DNA of 64,000 nucleotides from Pseudomonas vanderleydeniana (GCF_014268755.2 NZ_CP077093.1:5360501-5424500); one strand, 5' to 3'. Positions 1 through 9,368 are shown, numbered from the stretch's first letter. The notes: generated by a model from the letters alone, not told the origin. Translations and numbers: made by a program.

Positions 1-775
1 GCAAGCTGCCGAGGACGTCCAGAGCACACCCGGCAGCGGCCTGGAAGGCCAGGTCGGCGAGCTGACCCTGCGGATCGGCCGCGCGGACTTCGTCTGCGCC
101 CTCAGTGGCTGCGCCATTCCGCCTTCGCCGGATGCTGCCGGACAGTGGCTGCTGCTGGGTGATCGCCAGGGCGCGCTGGCCTGGTTCGTCCTCGACGACC
201 GGCTGCGCAGCGATGCCCCGGACCTGCTCGAGGCCTGCCGGGCGCGTGGCTGGCGGACCCTGCTGCTGTCAGGCGACAGCTCGCCGATGGTCGCCGATGT
301 CGCCAGGCAACTGGGAATCGACGAAGCCCGCGGCGGCCTGGGCCCGGACGACAAGTTGCAGGTGCTCAAGCAGTTGCAACTGCAAGGCCGCAAGGTGCTG
401 ATGCTCGGCGACGGGGTCAACGATGTGCCCGTGCTGGCTGCCGCCGACATCAGCGTCGCCATGGGTTCGGCCACCGACCTGGCCAAGACCAGCGCCGATG
501 CGGTGCTGCTGTCCAACCGACTGGACGCCCTGGTGCAGGCCTTCGACCTGGCCCGCCGAACCCGCCGGGTAATCATCGAGAACCTGGCCTGGGCGGCACT
601 GTACAATGGCCTCATGTTGCCGTTCGCGGCCCTCGGCTGGATCACGCCGGTGTGGGCGGCTGTCGGCATGTCCATCAGTTCGTTGACCGTGGTCCTGAAT
701 GCGTTGCGGCTCACTCGCCTGCCCGCCTCGAAGGCCGACCACGCCCTGACCGAAACCCGCCCGCAACCGGCCTGA
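1..775 (+). CDS. ccoI: Cation-transporting P-type ATPase CcoI, C-terminal part (5' end outside window)
   Basis: C-terminal 257 residues of a P1B-type ATPase; the reading frame is open from base 2. The P-domain hinge motif GDGVNDVPVL is present, and the last part holds hydrophobic membrane helices followed by a short hydrophilic tail. The DKTG phosphorylation site must lie upstream of the window. CcoI-type ATPases export copper needed to build cytochrome cbb3 oxidase. The CcoI assignment over a general CopA rests on the neighbours: ccoS starts 22 bases downstream, followed by a TauE-like gene, hemN and anr, which is the Pseudomonas cco assembly order. Confidence 0.93.
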   Translation, partial: QAAEDVQSTPGSGLEGQVGELTLRIGRADFVCALSGCAIPPSPDAAGQWLLLGDRQGALAWFVLDDRLRSDAPDLLEACRARGWRTLLLSGDSSPMVADVARQLGIDEARGGLGPDDKLQVLKQLQLQGRKVLMLGDGVNDVPVLAAADISVAMGSATDLAKTSADAVLLSNRLDALVQAFDLARRTRRVIIENLAWAALYNGLMLPFAALGWITPVWAAVGMSISSLTVVLNALRLTRLPASKADHALTETRPQPA

Positions 776-797
776 GCCGGGTGGGCCTGGAGCAAAG

Positions 798-1016
798 ATG
801 CCAGCACTCTACGTGATGATTCCGGCGGCGCTGCTGATCGTCGCCATCGCCGTCTACATCTTCTTCTGGGCGGTGGACAGCGGCCAGTACGACGACCTCG
901 ACGGCCCGGCCCACAGCATCCTGTTCGACGACCAGGATCCGAACCACAAGGCGGCCATCGACGAAGCCGACGGCACCGCCAGCGACCACGACCGGCGGAC
1001 GCCACCTCATGCTTGA
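798..1016 (+). CDS. ccoS: cbb3-type cytochrome oxidase assembly protein CcoS
   Basis: 72-residue protein with one N-terminal transmembrane helix (about residues 5-27), then an acidic soluble tail with the FWAVDSGQYDDLDGPA-type segment typical of CcoS. CcoS is needed for cofactor insertion into cbb3 oxidase. The ATG is preceded by a GGAG site. The last 8 bases overlap the start of the next gene, so the two are probably translationally coupled. Cotranscription with ccoI is expected from the 22-base gap. Confidence 0.93.
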   Translation: MPALYVMIPAALLIVAIAVYIFFWAVDSGQYDDLDGPAHSILFDDQDPNHKAAIDEADGTASDHDRRTPPHA

Positions 1017-1692
1017 ACTGGCGCCACTGCTGGTTTCGGCGGTGATCCTTGGCCTGCTCGGCGGTGGCCATTGCCTGGGCATGTGCGGCGGCCTGATGGG
1101 CGCCCTGACCCTGGCGATCCCCAGGGAACAGCGCGCACGACGCCTGCGCCTGCTGCTGGCCTACAACCTGGGGCGGGTGCTCAGCTATGCGGCCGCCGGG
1201 CTGCTGACCGGGCTGGCCGGCTGGGCAGTGGCCAGCAGCCCGGCGGCGACCGCGTTGCGGGTGCTGGCCGGCCTGCTGCTGATCACCATGGGCCTGTACC
1301 TGGCCGGCTGGTGGAGCGGCCTGACCCGCCTTGAAAGCCTGGGACGCGGCCTCTGGCGACAGATCCAGCCGATCGCCAATCGCCTGCTGCCGGTGTCGAC
1401 GCTGCCCCGCGCACTGCTGCTCGGCGCACTCTGGGGCTGGCTGCCCTGCGGCCTGGTCTACAGCACCCTGCTATGGGCGGCGAGCCGCGGCAATGCGCTC
1501 GACAGCGCACTGCTGATGCTCGCCTTCGGTCTGGGCACCTGGCCGGTGCTGTTGGCGACCGGACTGGCGGCGGAACGGGTCACGGCCCTGCTGCGCAAAC
1601 GCAGCGTGCGCCTGGGCGGCGGCCTGCTGGTGATGCTGTTCGGGTTGTGGACCCTGCCTGGCCCGCACCAGCATTGGCTGATGGGGCACTGA
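1009..1692 (+). CDS. Sulfite exporter TauE/SafE (UreH-like) family membrane protein
   Basis: 227 residues, about six hydrophobic helices. It opens with the GGGHCLGMCGG motif, whose paired His/Cys are characteristic of the UreH/DsbD-like membrane family found next to ccoS in many proteobacteria. A second GWLPCGLVYS Cys-Pro segment lies at the start of the second half. Position at the end of the cco assembly genes suggests a role in metal supply or redox handling for cbb3 oxidase, but the exact substrate is not known. It overlaps ccoS by 8 bases. Confidence 0.85.
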   Translation: MLELAPLLVSAVILGLLGGGHCLGMCGGLMGALTLAIPREQRARRLRLLLAYNLGRVLSYAAAGLLTGLAGWAVASSPAATALRVLAGLLLITMGLYLAGWWSGLTRLESLGRGLWRQIQPIANRLLPVSTLPRALLLGALWGWLPCGLVYSTLLWAASRGNALDSALLMLAFGLGTWPVLLATGLAAERVTALLRKRSVRLGGGLLVMLFGLWTLPGPHQHWLMGH

Positions 1693-1725
1693 GCCCGCTT
1701 TCGGCCAAACAGGCTGGGATACTTG

Positions 1726-1857
1726 TGTGGCGAGCGGGCTTGCCCGCGCTGGGTCGCGCAGCCCCCTGAAACCTGCTACCGCTCTTTACCTGACACAACA
1801 CCCTGGCTGGTCCTGGGGCTGCTTTGCAGCCCAGCGCGGGCAAGCCCGCTCGCCACA
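1726..1857 (+). repeat. Inverted REP pair
   Basis: Two perfect 28-base inverted arms (1726-1753 and 1830-1857) separated by 76 bases. Arm sequence starts TGTGGCGAGCGGGCTTGCCC, the classical Pseudomonas REP type. It lies just downstream of the cco-cluster membrane protein and upstream of the hemN promoter, so it may protect or end the cco transcript. It probably was mobilised by a RAYT transposase encoded elsewhere. Confidence 0.85.
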
Positions 1858-1921
1858 GGAGCCCGCGCCAAAACCTGCCGCGGGCCTGTTGCCCTCACCC
1901 CTGAAACAGCCCGGGCCGCCG

Positions 1922-1935
1922 TTGATACAAATCAA
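1922..1935 (+). promoter_or_regulatory. Anr (FNR-type) binding site upstream of hemN
   Basis: TTGATACAAATCAA is a perfect TTGAT-N4-ATCAA match to the Anr/FNR consensus, centred 69-70 bases upstream of the hemN ATG. Anr itself is encoded at 4068-4802. Anr-dependent induction of oxygen-independent coproporphyrinogen oxidase under low oxygen is established in pseudomonads. Confidence 0.92.
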
Positions 1936-1997
1936 CATGGCCCTTGCGCGATCCCCCTAGACTCGAGGCATTGCAGCCAATCCGGGGGAATGCCCGC

Positions 1998-3380
1998 ATG
2001 CTCGACGCCATTCGTTGGGACTCTGATCTTATTCATCGCTACGACCTGGCGGGACCGCGCTACACCTCCTACCCCACCGCCGTACAATTCAACAGCCAGG
2101 TCGGCACCTTCGACCTGTTGCACGCCCTGCGCGACAGCCGCAAGGCTTCGCGGCCACTGTCGCTGTACGTGCACGTGCCGTTCTGCGCGAACATCTGCTA
2201 CTACTGCGCCTGCAACAAGGTCATCACCAAGGACCGCGGCCGCGCCCAGCCCTACCTGCAGCGCCTGGAACAGGAAATCCAGCTGGTGGCCTGCCACCTC
2301 GACCCGAACCAGACAGTCGAGCAACTGCACTTTGGCGGCGGCACGCCGACCTTTCTCAGCCATGACGAGCTGCGCCAGCTGATGGCCCGGCTGCGCCAGC
2401 ACTTCAACCTGCTGGACGATGATTCCGGCGACTATGGCATCGAGATCGACCCGCGGGAAGCCGACTGGTCGACCATGGGCCTGCTGCGCGAGCTGGGCTT
2501 CAACCGGATCAGCATCGGCCTGCAGGACCTGGACCCGAACGTGCAGCGAGCGGTCAATCGCCTGCAAAGCCTGGATGAAACCCGCGCGGTGATCGAGGCG
2601 GCGCGGACCCTGCAGTTCCGCTCGATCAACATCGACCTGATCTACGGCCTGCCCAAACAGACTCCGGAACACTTCGCCCGGACCGTGGACGAAGTGATCA
2701 ACCTGCAGCCGGACCGCCTCTCGGTCTTCAACTACGCCCACCTGCCGGAACGCTTCCTGCCCCAGCGGCGGATCAACAGCCACGAGCTGCCGGCTCCGGC
2801 CGACAAACTGGAAATGCTCCATCGCACCATCGAACAACTGACCGCCGCCGGCTACCGCTATATCGGCATGGACCACTTCGCCCTGCCCGACGACGAACTG
2901 GCGATCGCCCAGGAGGAGTCCACCCTGCAACGCAACTTCCAGGGCTACACCACCCATGGCCATTGCGACCTGATCGGCCTCGGCGTCTCGGCCATCAGCC
3001 AGATCGGCGACCTGTACTGCCAGAACAGCAGCGACCTGAACCAGTACCAGAACACCCTGGCCAGCGCGCAACTGGCGACCAGCCGCGGCCTGCTGTGCAA
3101 CGCCGACGACCGGCTGCGCCGCGAGGTGATCCAGCAGATCATCTGCAATTTCAGCCTGGAGTTCGCGCGGATCGAGCAGCAGTTCACCATCGACTTCCGT
3201 GGCTACTTCGCCGAACTCTGGCCACGCCTGGTGGACATGGCCGACGATGGCCTGATCGAGCTGGACAACGAGCGGCTCACCGTCCTGCCCGCTGGGCGCC
3301 TGCTGGTTCGCTCGGTGTGCATGGTGTTCGATGCCTACCTGGAACAGCAGAACCGCCAGCGGTTCTCGCGGGTTATCTAG
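1998..3380 (+). CDS. hemN: Oxygen-independent coproporphyrinogen III oxidase
   Basis: 460-residue radical SAM enzyme that decarboxylates coproporphyrinogen III to protoporphyrinogen IX without oxygen in haem synthesis. The SAM cluster motif CANICYYCACNK (CX3CX2C) lies near residues 60-72, followed by FGGGTPTF. The C-terminal HemN domain is complete. The start is set at MLDAIRWDSDL because family members begin there; the frame is open 18 codons further up. An Anr box lies upstream. The 3' end overlaps the convergent gene by 8 bases. Confidence 0.96.
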   Translation: MLDAIRWDSDLIHRYDLAGPRYTSYPTAVQFNSQVGTFDLLHALRDSRKASRPLSLYVHVPFCANICYYCACNKVITKDRGRAQPYLQRLEQEIQLVACHLDPNQTVEQLHFGGGTPTFLSHDELRQLMARLRQHFNLLDDDSGDYGIEIDPREADWSTMGLLRELGFNRISIGLQDLDPNVQRAVNRLQSLDETRAVIEAARTLQFRSINIDLIYGLPKQTPEHFARTVDEVINLQPDRLSVFNYAHLPERFLPQRRINSHELPAPADKLEMLHRTIEQLTAAGYRYIGMDHFALPDDELAIAQEESTLQRNFQGYTTHGHCDLIGLGVSAISQIGDLYCQNSSDLNQYQNTLASAQLATSRGLLCNADDRLRREVIQQIICNFSLEFARIEQQFTIDFRGYFAELWPRLVDMADDGLIELDNERLTVLPAGRLLVRSVCMVFDAYLEQQNRQRFSRVI

Positions 3381-3912
3381 GTGGGCTGGCCAGTTGCTGC
3401 GCCAGTCTGCGTGCATCCGGACGCAGGTTGTCCTGGTCCATGACCTTCTCCAGCGCGCCATTGGCCTTGACCAGCGCGGCACTGAGGCCACTCAGGGCCG
3501 CGGTGACGTTGGCGATCTTGATCTGGGCGATCTCCGGATCCAGGTCCTTGTCGTTGCGGATCTTCTCCAGCTCGGCGCGCAACTGCGCCATCTTGCGCTG
3601 CAGGTCGCGGATGTTCTTGAGCATCGACTGGGTCTTGCCCGGCAGACCACTTTCCTCGATGTCGCCATACTCTTCCGAGCTCACGCCAAACATGACGGGA
3701 TCACCGGCCTTCTGCTTGCCCTCTTCGGACAGGCTGACCTTGACGCCCTCCGGCGCCGTGGCCTTTTCCTGGTCCTGGTCGGCTGCCTTGGCCTGGTTGT
3801 TGTCCTGCTGCGCAGCGCCGGCCTTGTCCGCTGCCAGGGCAGCACGGCTGTTCGGGCTCATAGCGCTGTCGCCGAGGCCATAGGCCAAGGGGGAATTGCC
3901 GATCACGGTCAT
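3373..3912 (-). CDS. Conserved hypothetical protein between hemN and anr
   Basis: 179 residues, no signal peptide or membrane helix. The N-terminal third is Ala/Gln/Asp-rich and looks disordered; residues about 90-165 form a likely coiled coil (MLKNIRDLQRKMAQLRAELE). A homologue occupies the same hemN-anr slot in P. aeruginosa, so it is a real gene of unknown role. The internal Met (MTVIGNSPL) is chosen because a GGAG site sits 8 bases ahead. It is transcribed away from anr and converges on hemN. Confidence 0.85.
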   Translation of the reverse strand: MTVIGNSPLAYGLGDSAMSPNSRAALAADKAGAAQQDNNQAKAADQDQEKATAPEGVKVSLSEEGKQKAGDPVMFGVSSEEYGDIEESGLPGKTQSMLKNIRDLQRKMAQLRAELEKIRNDKDLDPEIAQIKIANVTAALSGLSAALVKANGALEKVMDQDNLRPDARRLAQQLASPPR

Positions 3913-3980
3913 GTCGAATGCTCCATGCAATGAATTATTTCACTTTGTATCGACATTGATACGCACAACTTAAGTAGGGG

Positions 3981-3997
3981 TGCGCCATTTTGGCGCA
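3981..3997 (+). promoter_or_regulatory. Perfect inverted repeat in the anr / hypothetical divergent promoter region
   Basis: TGCGCCA-TTT-TGGCGCA, a perfect 7+3+7 palindrome, 71 bases ahead of the anr ATG and 69 bases ahead of the divergent gene. It does not match the Anr consensus. It may be an operator or a leader hairpin; the protein that would bind it is unknown. Confidence 0.4.
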
Positions 3998-4067
3998 GAC
4001 TGGCCTGAACGACCCTTGCTGGGGTACCCTTACGCCTTATGTGTGTTTTCCCACAAGGATTTAAGAA

Positions 4068-4802
4068 ATGTCCGAGCCCGTGAAGCTGCGCGCCCACAGC
4101 CAGGCCAACTGCAAGGATTGCAGCCTGGCGCCTCTCTGCCTGCCACTTTCACTGAATCTGGAAGACATGGATGCGCTGGACGAAATCGTCAAACGCGGCC
4201 GCCCCCTGAAGAAAGGCGAGTTCCTCTTCCGCCAGGGCGATACCTTCGGCTCCGTCTACGCGGTGCGCTCCGGTGCGCTGAAGACCTTCAGCCTGAGCGA
4301 CGGTGGCGAAGAACAGATCACCGGCTTCCACCTGCCCAGCGAACTGGTCGGGCTGTCGGGCATGGACACCGAGACCTATCCGGTTTCAGCCCAGGCCCTG
4401 GAGACCACCTCGGTCTGCGAGATTCCCTTCGAACGCCTCGATGAGCTGGCCTTGCAACTGCCACAGTTGCGCCGCCAGCTGATGCGGGTGATGAGCCGGG
4501 AAATCCGCGACGACCAGCAGATGATGCTGCTGCTGTCGAAGAAAACCGCCGACGAACGGATCGCCACCTTCCTGGTCAACCTCTCGGCGCGCTTCCGTGC
4601 CCGTGGTTTCTCCGCCAACCAGTTCCGCCTGAGCATGTCGCGCAACGAGATCGGCAACTACCTGGGCCTGGCGGTGGAAACCGTCTCGCGGGTGTTCACC
4701 CGCTTCCAGGCCAGCGAGCTGATCGCCGCCGAGGGCAAGGAAGTGCACATTCTCGATCCGATCCAGCTCTGCGCCCTCGCCGGCGGTTCGCTGGAAGGCT
4801 GA
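4068..4802 (+). CDS. anr: Global anaerobic regulator Anr (FNR family)
   Basis: 244 residues. N-terminal Cys15, Cys18 and Cys24 (CX2CX5C) plus Cys117 are the four ligands of the oxygen-labile [4Fe-4S] cluster. A cyclic-nucleotide-type beta-barrel (about residues 30-145) leads to a long dimerisation helix and a Crp-type HTH with the recognition segment [17 protein letters not shown]. Anr activates denitrification, arginine deiminase, cbb3-2 and hemN promoters under low oxygen; the perfect site at 1922-1935 is a likely local target. An AAGGAT ribosome site precedes the ATG. Confidence 0.97.
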   Translation: MSEPVKLRAHSQANCKDCSLAPLCLPLSLNLEDMDALDEIVKRGRPLKKGEFLFRQGDTFGSVYAVRSGALKTFSLSDGGEEQITGFHLPSELVGLSGMDTETYPVSAQALETTSVCEIPFERLDELALQLPQLRRQLMRVMSREIRDDQQMMLLLSKKTADERIATFLVNLSARFRARGFSANQFRLSMSRNEIGNYLGLAVETVSRVFTRFQASELIAAEGKEVHILDPIQLCALAGGSLEG

Positions 4803-4860
4803 TCCAGAGGCTCGTCGCGGGTATACTGGGCGCCTACAGCTTTCCAGGAAACCCGCGACG

Positions 4861-5409
4861 ATGGCTTTCGACACCTTCGACATCAAATCCCTGATCCGCC
4901 CGGTTATCGACTTTCCGAAACCGGGAGTGATCTTCCGCGACATCACGCCACTGTTCCAGTCGCCACGGGCAGTCCGGCTGGTGGCCGACAGTTTCATCCA
5001 TCGCTATGTCGAGGCCGACTTCAGCCACATCGGTGCGATGGATGCCCGTGGCTTCCTGATCGGTTCGATCATCGCCCACCAACTGAACAAGCCGCTGATC
5101 CTGTTCCGCAAGCAGGGCAAGCTGCCGGCGGACGTGCTGTCCGAGGGCTACCAGACCGAGTACGGCGAAGCGTTCCTCGAAGTGCACGCCGACAGCCTGT
5201 GCGAAGGCGACTCGGTGCTGATCTTCGATGACCTGATCGCCACCGGTGGCACCCTGATCGCCGCAGCCAATCTGGTCCGCCGCATGGGGGCCAAGGTCTT
5301 CGAGGCCGGGGCGATCATCGACCTGCCGGAACTGGGTGGCTCCCAGCGGCTGAACGACATGAACGTGCCGACCTACTGCCTGACCCAGTTCTCGCTGTCG
5401 GAAAAGTAA
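4861..5409 (+). CDS. apt: Adenine phosphoribosyltransferase
   Basis: 182 residues, full length. It carries the PRPP-binding loop [14 protein letters not shown] and the family N-terminal segment with [13 protein letters not shown]. It salvages adenine to AMP in the cytosol using PRPP. It lies 58 bases downstream of anr in the same orientation, the order seen in P. aeruginosa. An AGGA site precedes the ATG. Confidence 0.96.
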   Translation: MAFDTFDIKSLIRPVIDFPKPGVIFRDITPLFQSPRAVRLVADSFIHRYVEADFSHIGAMDARGFLIGSIIAHQLNKPLILFRKQGKLPADVLSEGYQTEYGEAFLEVHADSLCEGDSVLIFDDLIATGGTLIAAANLVRRMGAKVFEAGAIIDLPELGGSQRLNDMNVPTYCLTQFSLSEK

Positions 5410-5421
5410 CCAGCCAGCGGA

Positions 5422-6570
5422 TCAAAGCCCCATCTGCTTGCCGATGATCTCGTTCATCACCTCTCGGGTCCCCCCGCCGATGGAGAGAATACGATTGTCG
5501 CGATACAAGCGCTCCACCAGGCTCTCGCGCATGTAGCCAAGGCCGCCGAGTATCTGCACCGCATCGTGGGTGATCCGCTCGGCGGTGTCGGTGGCGAAGT
5601 TCTTCGCCATCGACACTTCCTTGACCACACTCTGCCCCGCCGCCATCTTCGCCGCCTGGCGATAGGTGAACTCGCGTGACACCTCCAGCGCCGTCGCCAT
5701 TTCGGCCAGCCGGTGTCGAATCACCTGGAACTTGCCGATCGGTTTGCCGAAGGCCTCGCGTGCTCGCGCCCACTTCAGGCTTTCTTCCAGGGCCAGTTGG
5801 GCAGTCATGTTGGCCATGATCGCCAGGGCCAGGCGTTCGTTCTGGAAGTTGCCCATGATGCAGGCAAAACCCATGTTCTCGACACCGATCAGGTTGCCCA
5901 GCGGAACCCGGCAGTCGTCGAAAAACAACTCGGCGGTGTCCGATGCCCACCAGCCCATTTTCTTCAGTTGCCGGCCGACGATGAAACCCGGCGTGCCCTT
6001 CTCGATCAGCAACAGGCTGATGCCGCCGAAACCCGGCGCCCCGGTGCGCACGGCCACGGTGTAATAGTCGGCACGCACGCCGCTGGTGATGAAGGTCTTG
6101 CTGCCAGTGACGTGATAACAGTCACCCTCGCGCACGGCACGGGTCTGCAGGTTGGCGACATCCGAACCGCCGCCCGGCTCGGTCACGGCCAGGGCGCTGA
6201 TCTTCTCCCCGGCCAACACCGCCGGCACCACCCGTTCGCGGACCTCGGGGCGGGCCCACTTGACGATGGGTGGCAGGCCGATATCCAGGGAGCCGAGGCC
6301 CGCCACCAGGCCTCCGGAGCCACAGCGCATCAGCTCCTCGCTGGCTGCGATCTTGGCGAACAGGTCACCTTCATGGCTGCCCCCCAGTGCCTCGGGATAG
6401 CCGATGCCGAGGATGCCGGCAGCGCCGGCCTTGAGATAGAGCTCGCGGGGAAAGCCTTCGGCTTCTTCCCAATGCTCGATGTCCGGGAGGATCTCCCGTT
6501 CGACGAAACGCCTGACGCTGTCACGTATCAACTGGTGACTGGGATCGAAGTATTCCTGAAAGGCAGACAT
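5422..6570 (-). CDS. Acyl-CoA dehydrogenase
   Basis: 382 residues with the N-terminal helical domain, the middle domain (AVTEPGGGSDVANL and KTFITSG FAD/substrate loops) and the C-terminal helical domain. The usual C-terminal catalytic Glu of short/medium-chain enzymes (in YEGT) is replaced, here IGGGT. A Glu in the QNERLALA helix sits where LCAD and isovaleryl-CoA dehydrogenase carry theirs, so a long- or branched-chain acyl-CoA substrate is likely. A GGGAG site supports the ATG. It converges on apt, 12 bases apart. Confidence 0.92.
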   Translation of the reverse strand: MSAFQEYFDPSHQLIRDSVRRFVEREILPDIEHWEEAEGFPRELYLKAGAAGILGIGYPEALGGSHEGDLFAKIAASEELMRCGSGGLVAGLGSLDIGLPPIVKWARPEVRERVVPAVLAGEKISALAVTEPGGGSDVANLQTRAVREGDCYHVTGSKTFITSGVRADYYTVAVRTGAPGFGGISLLLIEKGTPGFIVGRQLKKMGWWASDTAELFFDDCRVPLGNLIGVENMGFACIMGNFQNERLALAIMANMTAQLALEESLKWARAREAFGKPIGKFQVIRHRLAEMATALEVSREFTYRQAAKMAAGQSVVKEVSMAKNFATDTAERITHDAVQILGGLGYMRESLVERLYRDNRILSIGGGTREVMNEIIGKQMGL

Positions 6571-6707
6571 GGACGAGCTCCCTGGGAAGACCCAGAGAAC
6601 TTACCTAGCGCTTGCTTGGTTTTCAAGCCCCTTGCAGGGCGGCGTCTTGAGAGCGCCCTCGCTCCCGTGGGAGATTCCATGGTTGTGGGCAAGACTTGAG
6701 GGCCTAT

Positions 6708-6897
6708 TCGCGGGCAAGCCACGCTCCTACAGAGGGGCGCGGTCACGGTGGGAGACGGCCGGGCGGCGCTCCGCTTGCTGGCGATAGCGATGTGGCAGAC
6801 ACCATGGATTTGTTTGAATGGCCGCCTTTGGCGGATCGCCAGCAAGCCGGCTCCTACGAAGATGCGCACCTTGCAGGAGCGTGGCTTGCCCACGAAG
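6708..6897 (+). repeat. Nested REP-type inverted repeats in a 340-base gap
   Basis: The gap 6571-6910 has no gene. It holds outer arms GGGCAAGCCACGCTCCT (6712-6728) and the exact reverse complement (6875-6891). Nested inside are arms GCTTGCTGGCGAT (6773-6785) and its complement (6835-6847). This is the usual Pseudomonas REP pair layout (REPIN-like). It lies between the acyl-CoA dehydrogenase start and the moeA stop. Confidence 0.75.
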
Positions 6898-6910
6898 CTC
6901 TTGGAGGCAC

Positions 6911-8137
6911 CTAGCCGAGCACTTCACTCAGGGGAATGAAATTCAGCCAGTCGCCTTCGGCCAGCGTCGTGCCCTCCAGCACTTCCACCAGCCCTTCGGC
7001 CCAGGACGCACTGCGCAGCACGCCAGAGCTCTGGTTGCGATAGATGATCGCCCGGCCATTCTCCATCCGCGCCCGCAGGTATTCGCGGCGGTTGCCCGGT
7101 TTGGGCCAGGCGAAGCCGGCCGGCACCTGGAAGCGCAATGGCTCGACGTCCTGGACGCCCTGGCGACGCAGCAGGTAGGGACGCGCCAGCAGCGCAAAGG
7201 TCACCAGGGTCGACGCCGGGTTACCCGGCAGTCCGATCACCGGCACACCACGGAAATGCCCGAAGGTCAGTGGCTTGCCCGGCTTGATCGCCAGCTTCCA
7301 CAGGTCCAGCTCACCCTCTTCGCGCAAGGCGATGCCAAGGAAGTCCGCCTCGCCGACCGAAACACCACCGGTGGACAGGATCAGGTCGACATCGCCCAGC
7401 TCTGCCAGGCGCTGGCGAGTGGTCGGCAGGTCATCCGGCAGGATGCCGGCGTCGACGACCGCACAGCCCAGGCGCTTGAGCCAGCTGCAGAGCAGGACCC
7501 GGTTGCTGTTGTAGATCTGCCCCGGCCCCAGCGGTTGGCCCGGCTCGACCAGTTCGTCACCGGTCGACAGCACCGCGACCCGCACCGGACGGATCACTGC
7601 CAGCTCGGCGCAACCCAGCGAAGCGGCCAGTCCCAGTTCCACCGAGCCCAGGCGCGTTCCCGCCGGCAACACCAACTCACCGACCGTGGTTTCCTGGCCC
7701 TGGGGCCGAATGTTCTGCTGCGCCTTCAATGGCTGGGTGAAACGCACGCGCTGGTCGTCCTGCAACTCGGCGTTTTCCTGCATTTCCACGCAGTCGGCAC
7801 CCGCCGGTACCGGCGCGCCGGTGAAGATCCGCGCACAGGTTCCGGGCAGTAACGGCTGCGGAGCCTGCCCGGCGAAAATCCGCTGGCTGACCGGCAACGG
7901 CTCGCCCTGCCAGTCGGCCAGGCGCAGCGCATAGCCATCCATGGCGCTGTTGGGCCACGGCGGCAGGTCGAGACTCGACACCAGGTCCTCGGCCAGCACC
8001 CGGCCTTCGGTTGCCGCCAGCGGCAGGCGCTCGGCCTCGCGAATCGGTGCGCTCCCGGCCAGTTCCAGCAACCGGGCCAAGGCCGCTTCGACCGGCATCA
8101 GCGCCCCGCCCTTGCCCGGCTTACCCGCGGGATTCAC
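6911..8137 (-). CDS. moeA: Molybdopterin molybdotransferase MoeA
   Basis: 408 residues. It inserts molybdate into adenylylated molybdopterin. Visible family segments are [41 protein letters not shown] and [11 protein letters not shown]. The GTG at 8137 is chosen because the family has about ten residues ahead of [12 protein letters not shown]; it overlaps the moaB 3' end by 17 bases, implying coupling. An ATG at 8098 is the alternative. It forms a moaB-moeA operon divergent from mobA. Confidence 0.94.
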   Translation of the reverse strand: MNPAGKPGKGGALMPVEAALARLLELAGSAPIREAERLPLAATEGRVLAEDLVSSLDLPPWPNSAMDGYALRLADWQGEPLPVSQRIFAGQAPQPLLPGTCARIFTGAPVPAGADCVEMQENAELQDDQRVRFTQPLKAQQNIRPQGQETTVGELVLPAGTRLGSVELGLAASLGCAELAVIRPVRVAVLSTGDELVEPGQPLGPGQIYNSNRVLLCSWLKRLGCAVVDAGILPDDLPTTRQRLAELGDVDLILSTGGVSVGEADFLGIALREEGELDLWKLAIKPGKPLTFGHFRGVPVIGLPGNPASTLVTFALLARPYLLRRQGVQDVEPLRFQVPAGFAWPKPGNRREYLRARMENGRAIIYRNQSSGVLRSASWAEGLVEVLEGTTLAEGDWLNFIPLSEVLG

Positions 8138-8660
8138 AAGGCGCCGCCTGTTTCAGGTGTGGGACGAAGTTGCATGGACGATGACGCGAGTCCAGTTGTT
8201 CGGCGAGGATGCCGTCCCAGCCGGTACGTACCGCGTTGGTCGAGCCGGGCAGGCAGCAGACCAGCGTGCCATTGGCCAGGCCGGCCAGGGCCCGCGACTG
8301 CACGGTGGAGGTGCCGATGTCGGCCACCGATATCTGCCGGAACAACTCGCCGAAACCGTCGACCTGCTTGTCCAGCAGGCAGGCGACCGCCTCGGGTGTG
8401 CTGTCACGGCCGGTGAAGCCAGTGCCGCCGGTGATCAGCACGACCTGGACCATATCCTCGGCGATCCAGGTGGCGACCTGGGCACGGATGCGATACAGGT
8501 CGTCCTTGAGCAGTACGCGCTCGGCCAGGCGGTGGCCGGCGGCGGTCAGGCGGTCGACGAAGACCTGCCCGGAAGTGTCGGTTTCGAAGGTACGGGTGTC
8601 ACTGACCGTCAGGACCGCGATGTTCAGCGGTACGAAAGGTGTATCGGCCTTGGCTTTCAT
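8121..8660 (-). CDS. moaB: Molybdenum cofactor biosynthesis protein B
   Basis: 179 residues of the MoaB/Mog fold, which adenylylates molybdopterin before molybdate insertion. Motifs [22 protein letters not shown] and the substrate loop LPGSTNAVR are intact. The ATG at 8660 matches the family N-terminus. It is the first gene of the moaB-moeA operon; its 3' end overlaps moeA by 17 bases. Confidence 0.94.
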   Translation of the reverse strand: MKAKADTPFVPLNIAVLTVSDTRTFETDTSGQVFVDRLTAAGHRLAERVLLKDDLYRIRAQVATWIAEDMVQVVLITGGTGFTGRDSTPEAVACLLDKQVDGFGELFRQISVADIGTSTVQSRALAGLANGTLVCCLPGSTNAVRTGWDGILAEQLDSRHRPCNFVPHLKQAAPCESRG

Positions 8661-8768
8661 AGGCTCGGTCCAATGTTCCAGGAGAATGTTGAAGGGGAAA
8701 CAGGCCGGTGTTATATCACAGCGTTGCTTGTTATAAGTGCGGTCATGACCGACACCTGTGAGACCTGC

Positions 8769-9368
8769 ATGCCGCTGACCGACTTCTCCATCCTGCTCCT
8801 GGCCGGCGGCCGGGGCCAACGCATGGGTGGCCAGGACAAGGGCCTGCTGCCCTTTCGCGGCCAGCCACTGATCGCCCACCTGCATGCCACGGTGCGCCCC
8901 CTGACCGACGACCTGATCATTTCCTGCAACCGCAACCAGGCCCGCTATGCGGCCTATGCCGATCGCCTGGTAGGCGACGACAGCAGGGACTTCCCCGGCC
9001 CCCTGGCCGGGATTCGCGCCGGCCTCGCGGTGGCACGCCATCCCCACCTGCTGGTGCTACCCTGCGATGCGCCGCAGGTCGACCGGTCGCTGCTGCTGGA
9101 CATGCTCGAACAAGCCGGCGCGCACCCCGGACAACCGCTGATGGTACGTCAGGGTGAACACTGGGAGCCGCTGTTCTGCGTGATCCCCGTCGCCCTGGCG
9201 GGGATCTTCGAAAGCGCCTGGGCAGCCGGCGAACGCAGCCCGCGCCAGATCATGCTACCGTTACAGGCCCAGGCCCTGCAGTGCCCGGAAGGCGACGCGA
9301 GGTTGGCCAACCTCAACACTCCGCAGTTGCTTCAGCATTGCGACAGCCGCCTCGATGGACAGCCGTAA
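8769..9368 (+). CDS. mobA: Molybdenum cofactor guanylyltransferase MobA
   Basis: 199 residues. It transfers GMP from GTP to Mo-molybdopterin to form the bis-MGD cofactor of enzymes such as nitrate reductase. The nucleotide-binding motif [16 protein letters not shown] is at the N-terminus and LPCDAPQVD gives the metal-binding Asp. The start is uncertain: ATG 8769 has a weak GAG site, and an in-frame ATG at 8745 would add eight residues. It is divergent from moaB, so one control region may serve the whole set. Confidence 0.93.
   Translation: MPLTDFSILLLAGGRGQRMGGQDKGLLPFRGQPLIAHLHATVRPLTDDLIISCNRNQARYAAYADRLVGDDSRDFPGPLAGIRAGLAVARHPHLLVLPCDAPQVDRSLLLDMLEQAGAHPGQPLMVRQGEHWEPLFCVIPVALAGIFESAWAAGERSPRQIMLPLQAQALQCPEGDARLANLNTPQLLQHCDSRLDGQP

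Noticed and set aside
1932..3491. 519-codon open frame on the minus strand across hemN
   Set aside because: Antisense to a clear full-length hemN; product is Gln/Val/Asp/Ala-rich without family motifs, as expected from the complement of high-GC coding DNA.
3951..3964. TTGATACGCACAAC as an Anr site for anr autoregulation
   Set aside because: Only the left half matches; the right half differs from ATCAA at too many positions.
7941..8744. Long N-terminal extension of mobA across moaB
   Set aside because: The frame is merely open opposite moaB; MobA proteins are about 190-200 residues and begin just ahead of the LLAGGRG motif.
8745..8768. Upstream ATG start for mobA
   Set aside because: Would add eight residues including two Cys not expected in MobA, with no ribosome site; kept only as an alternative.
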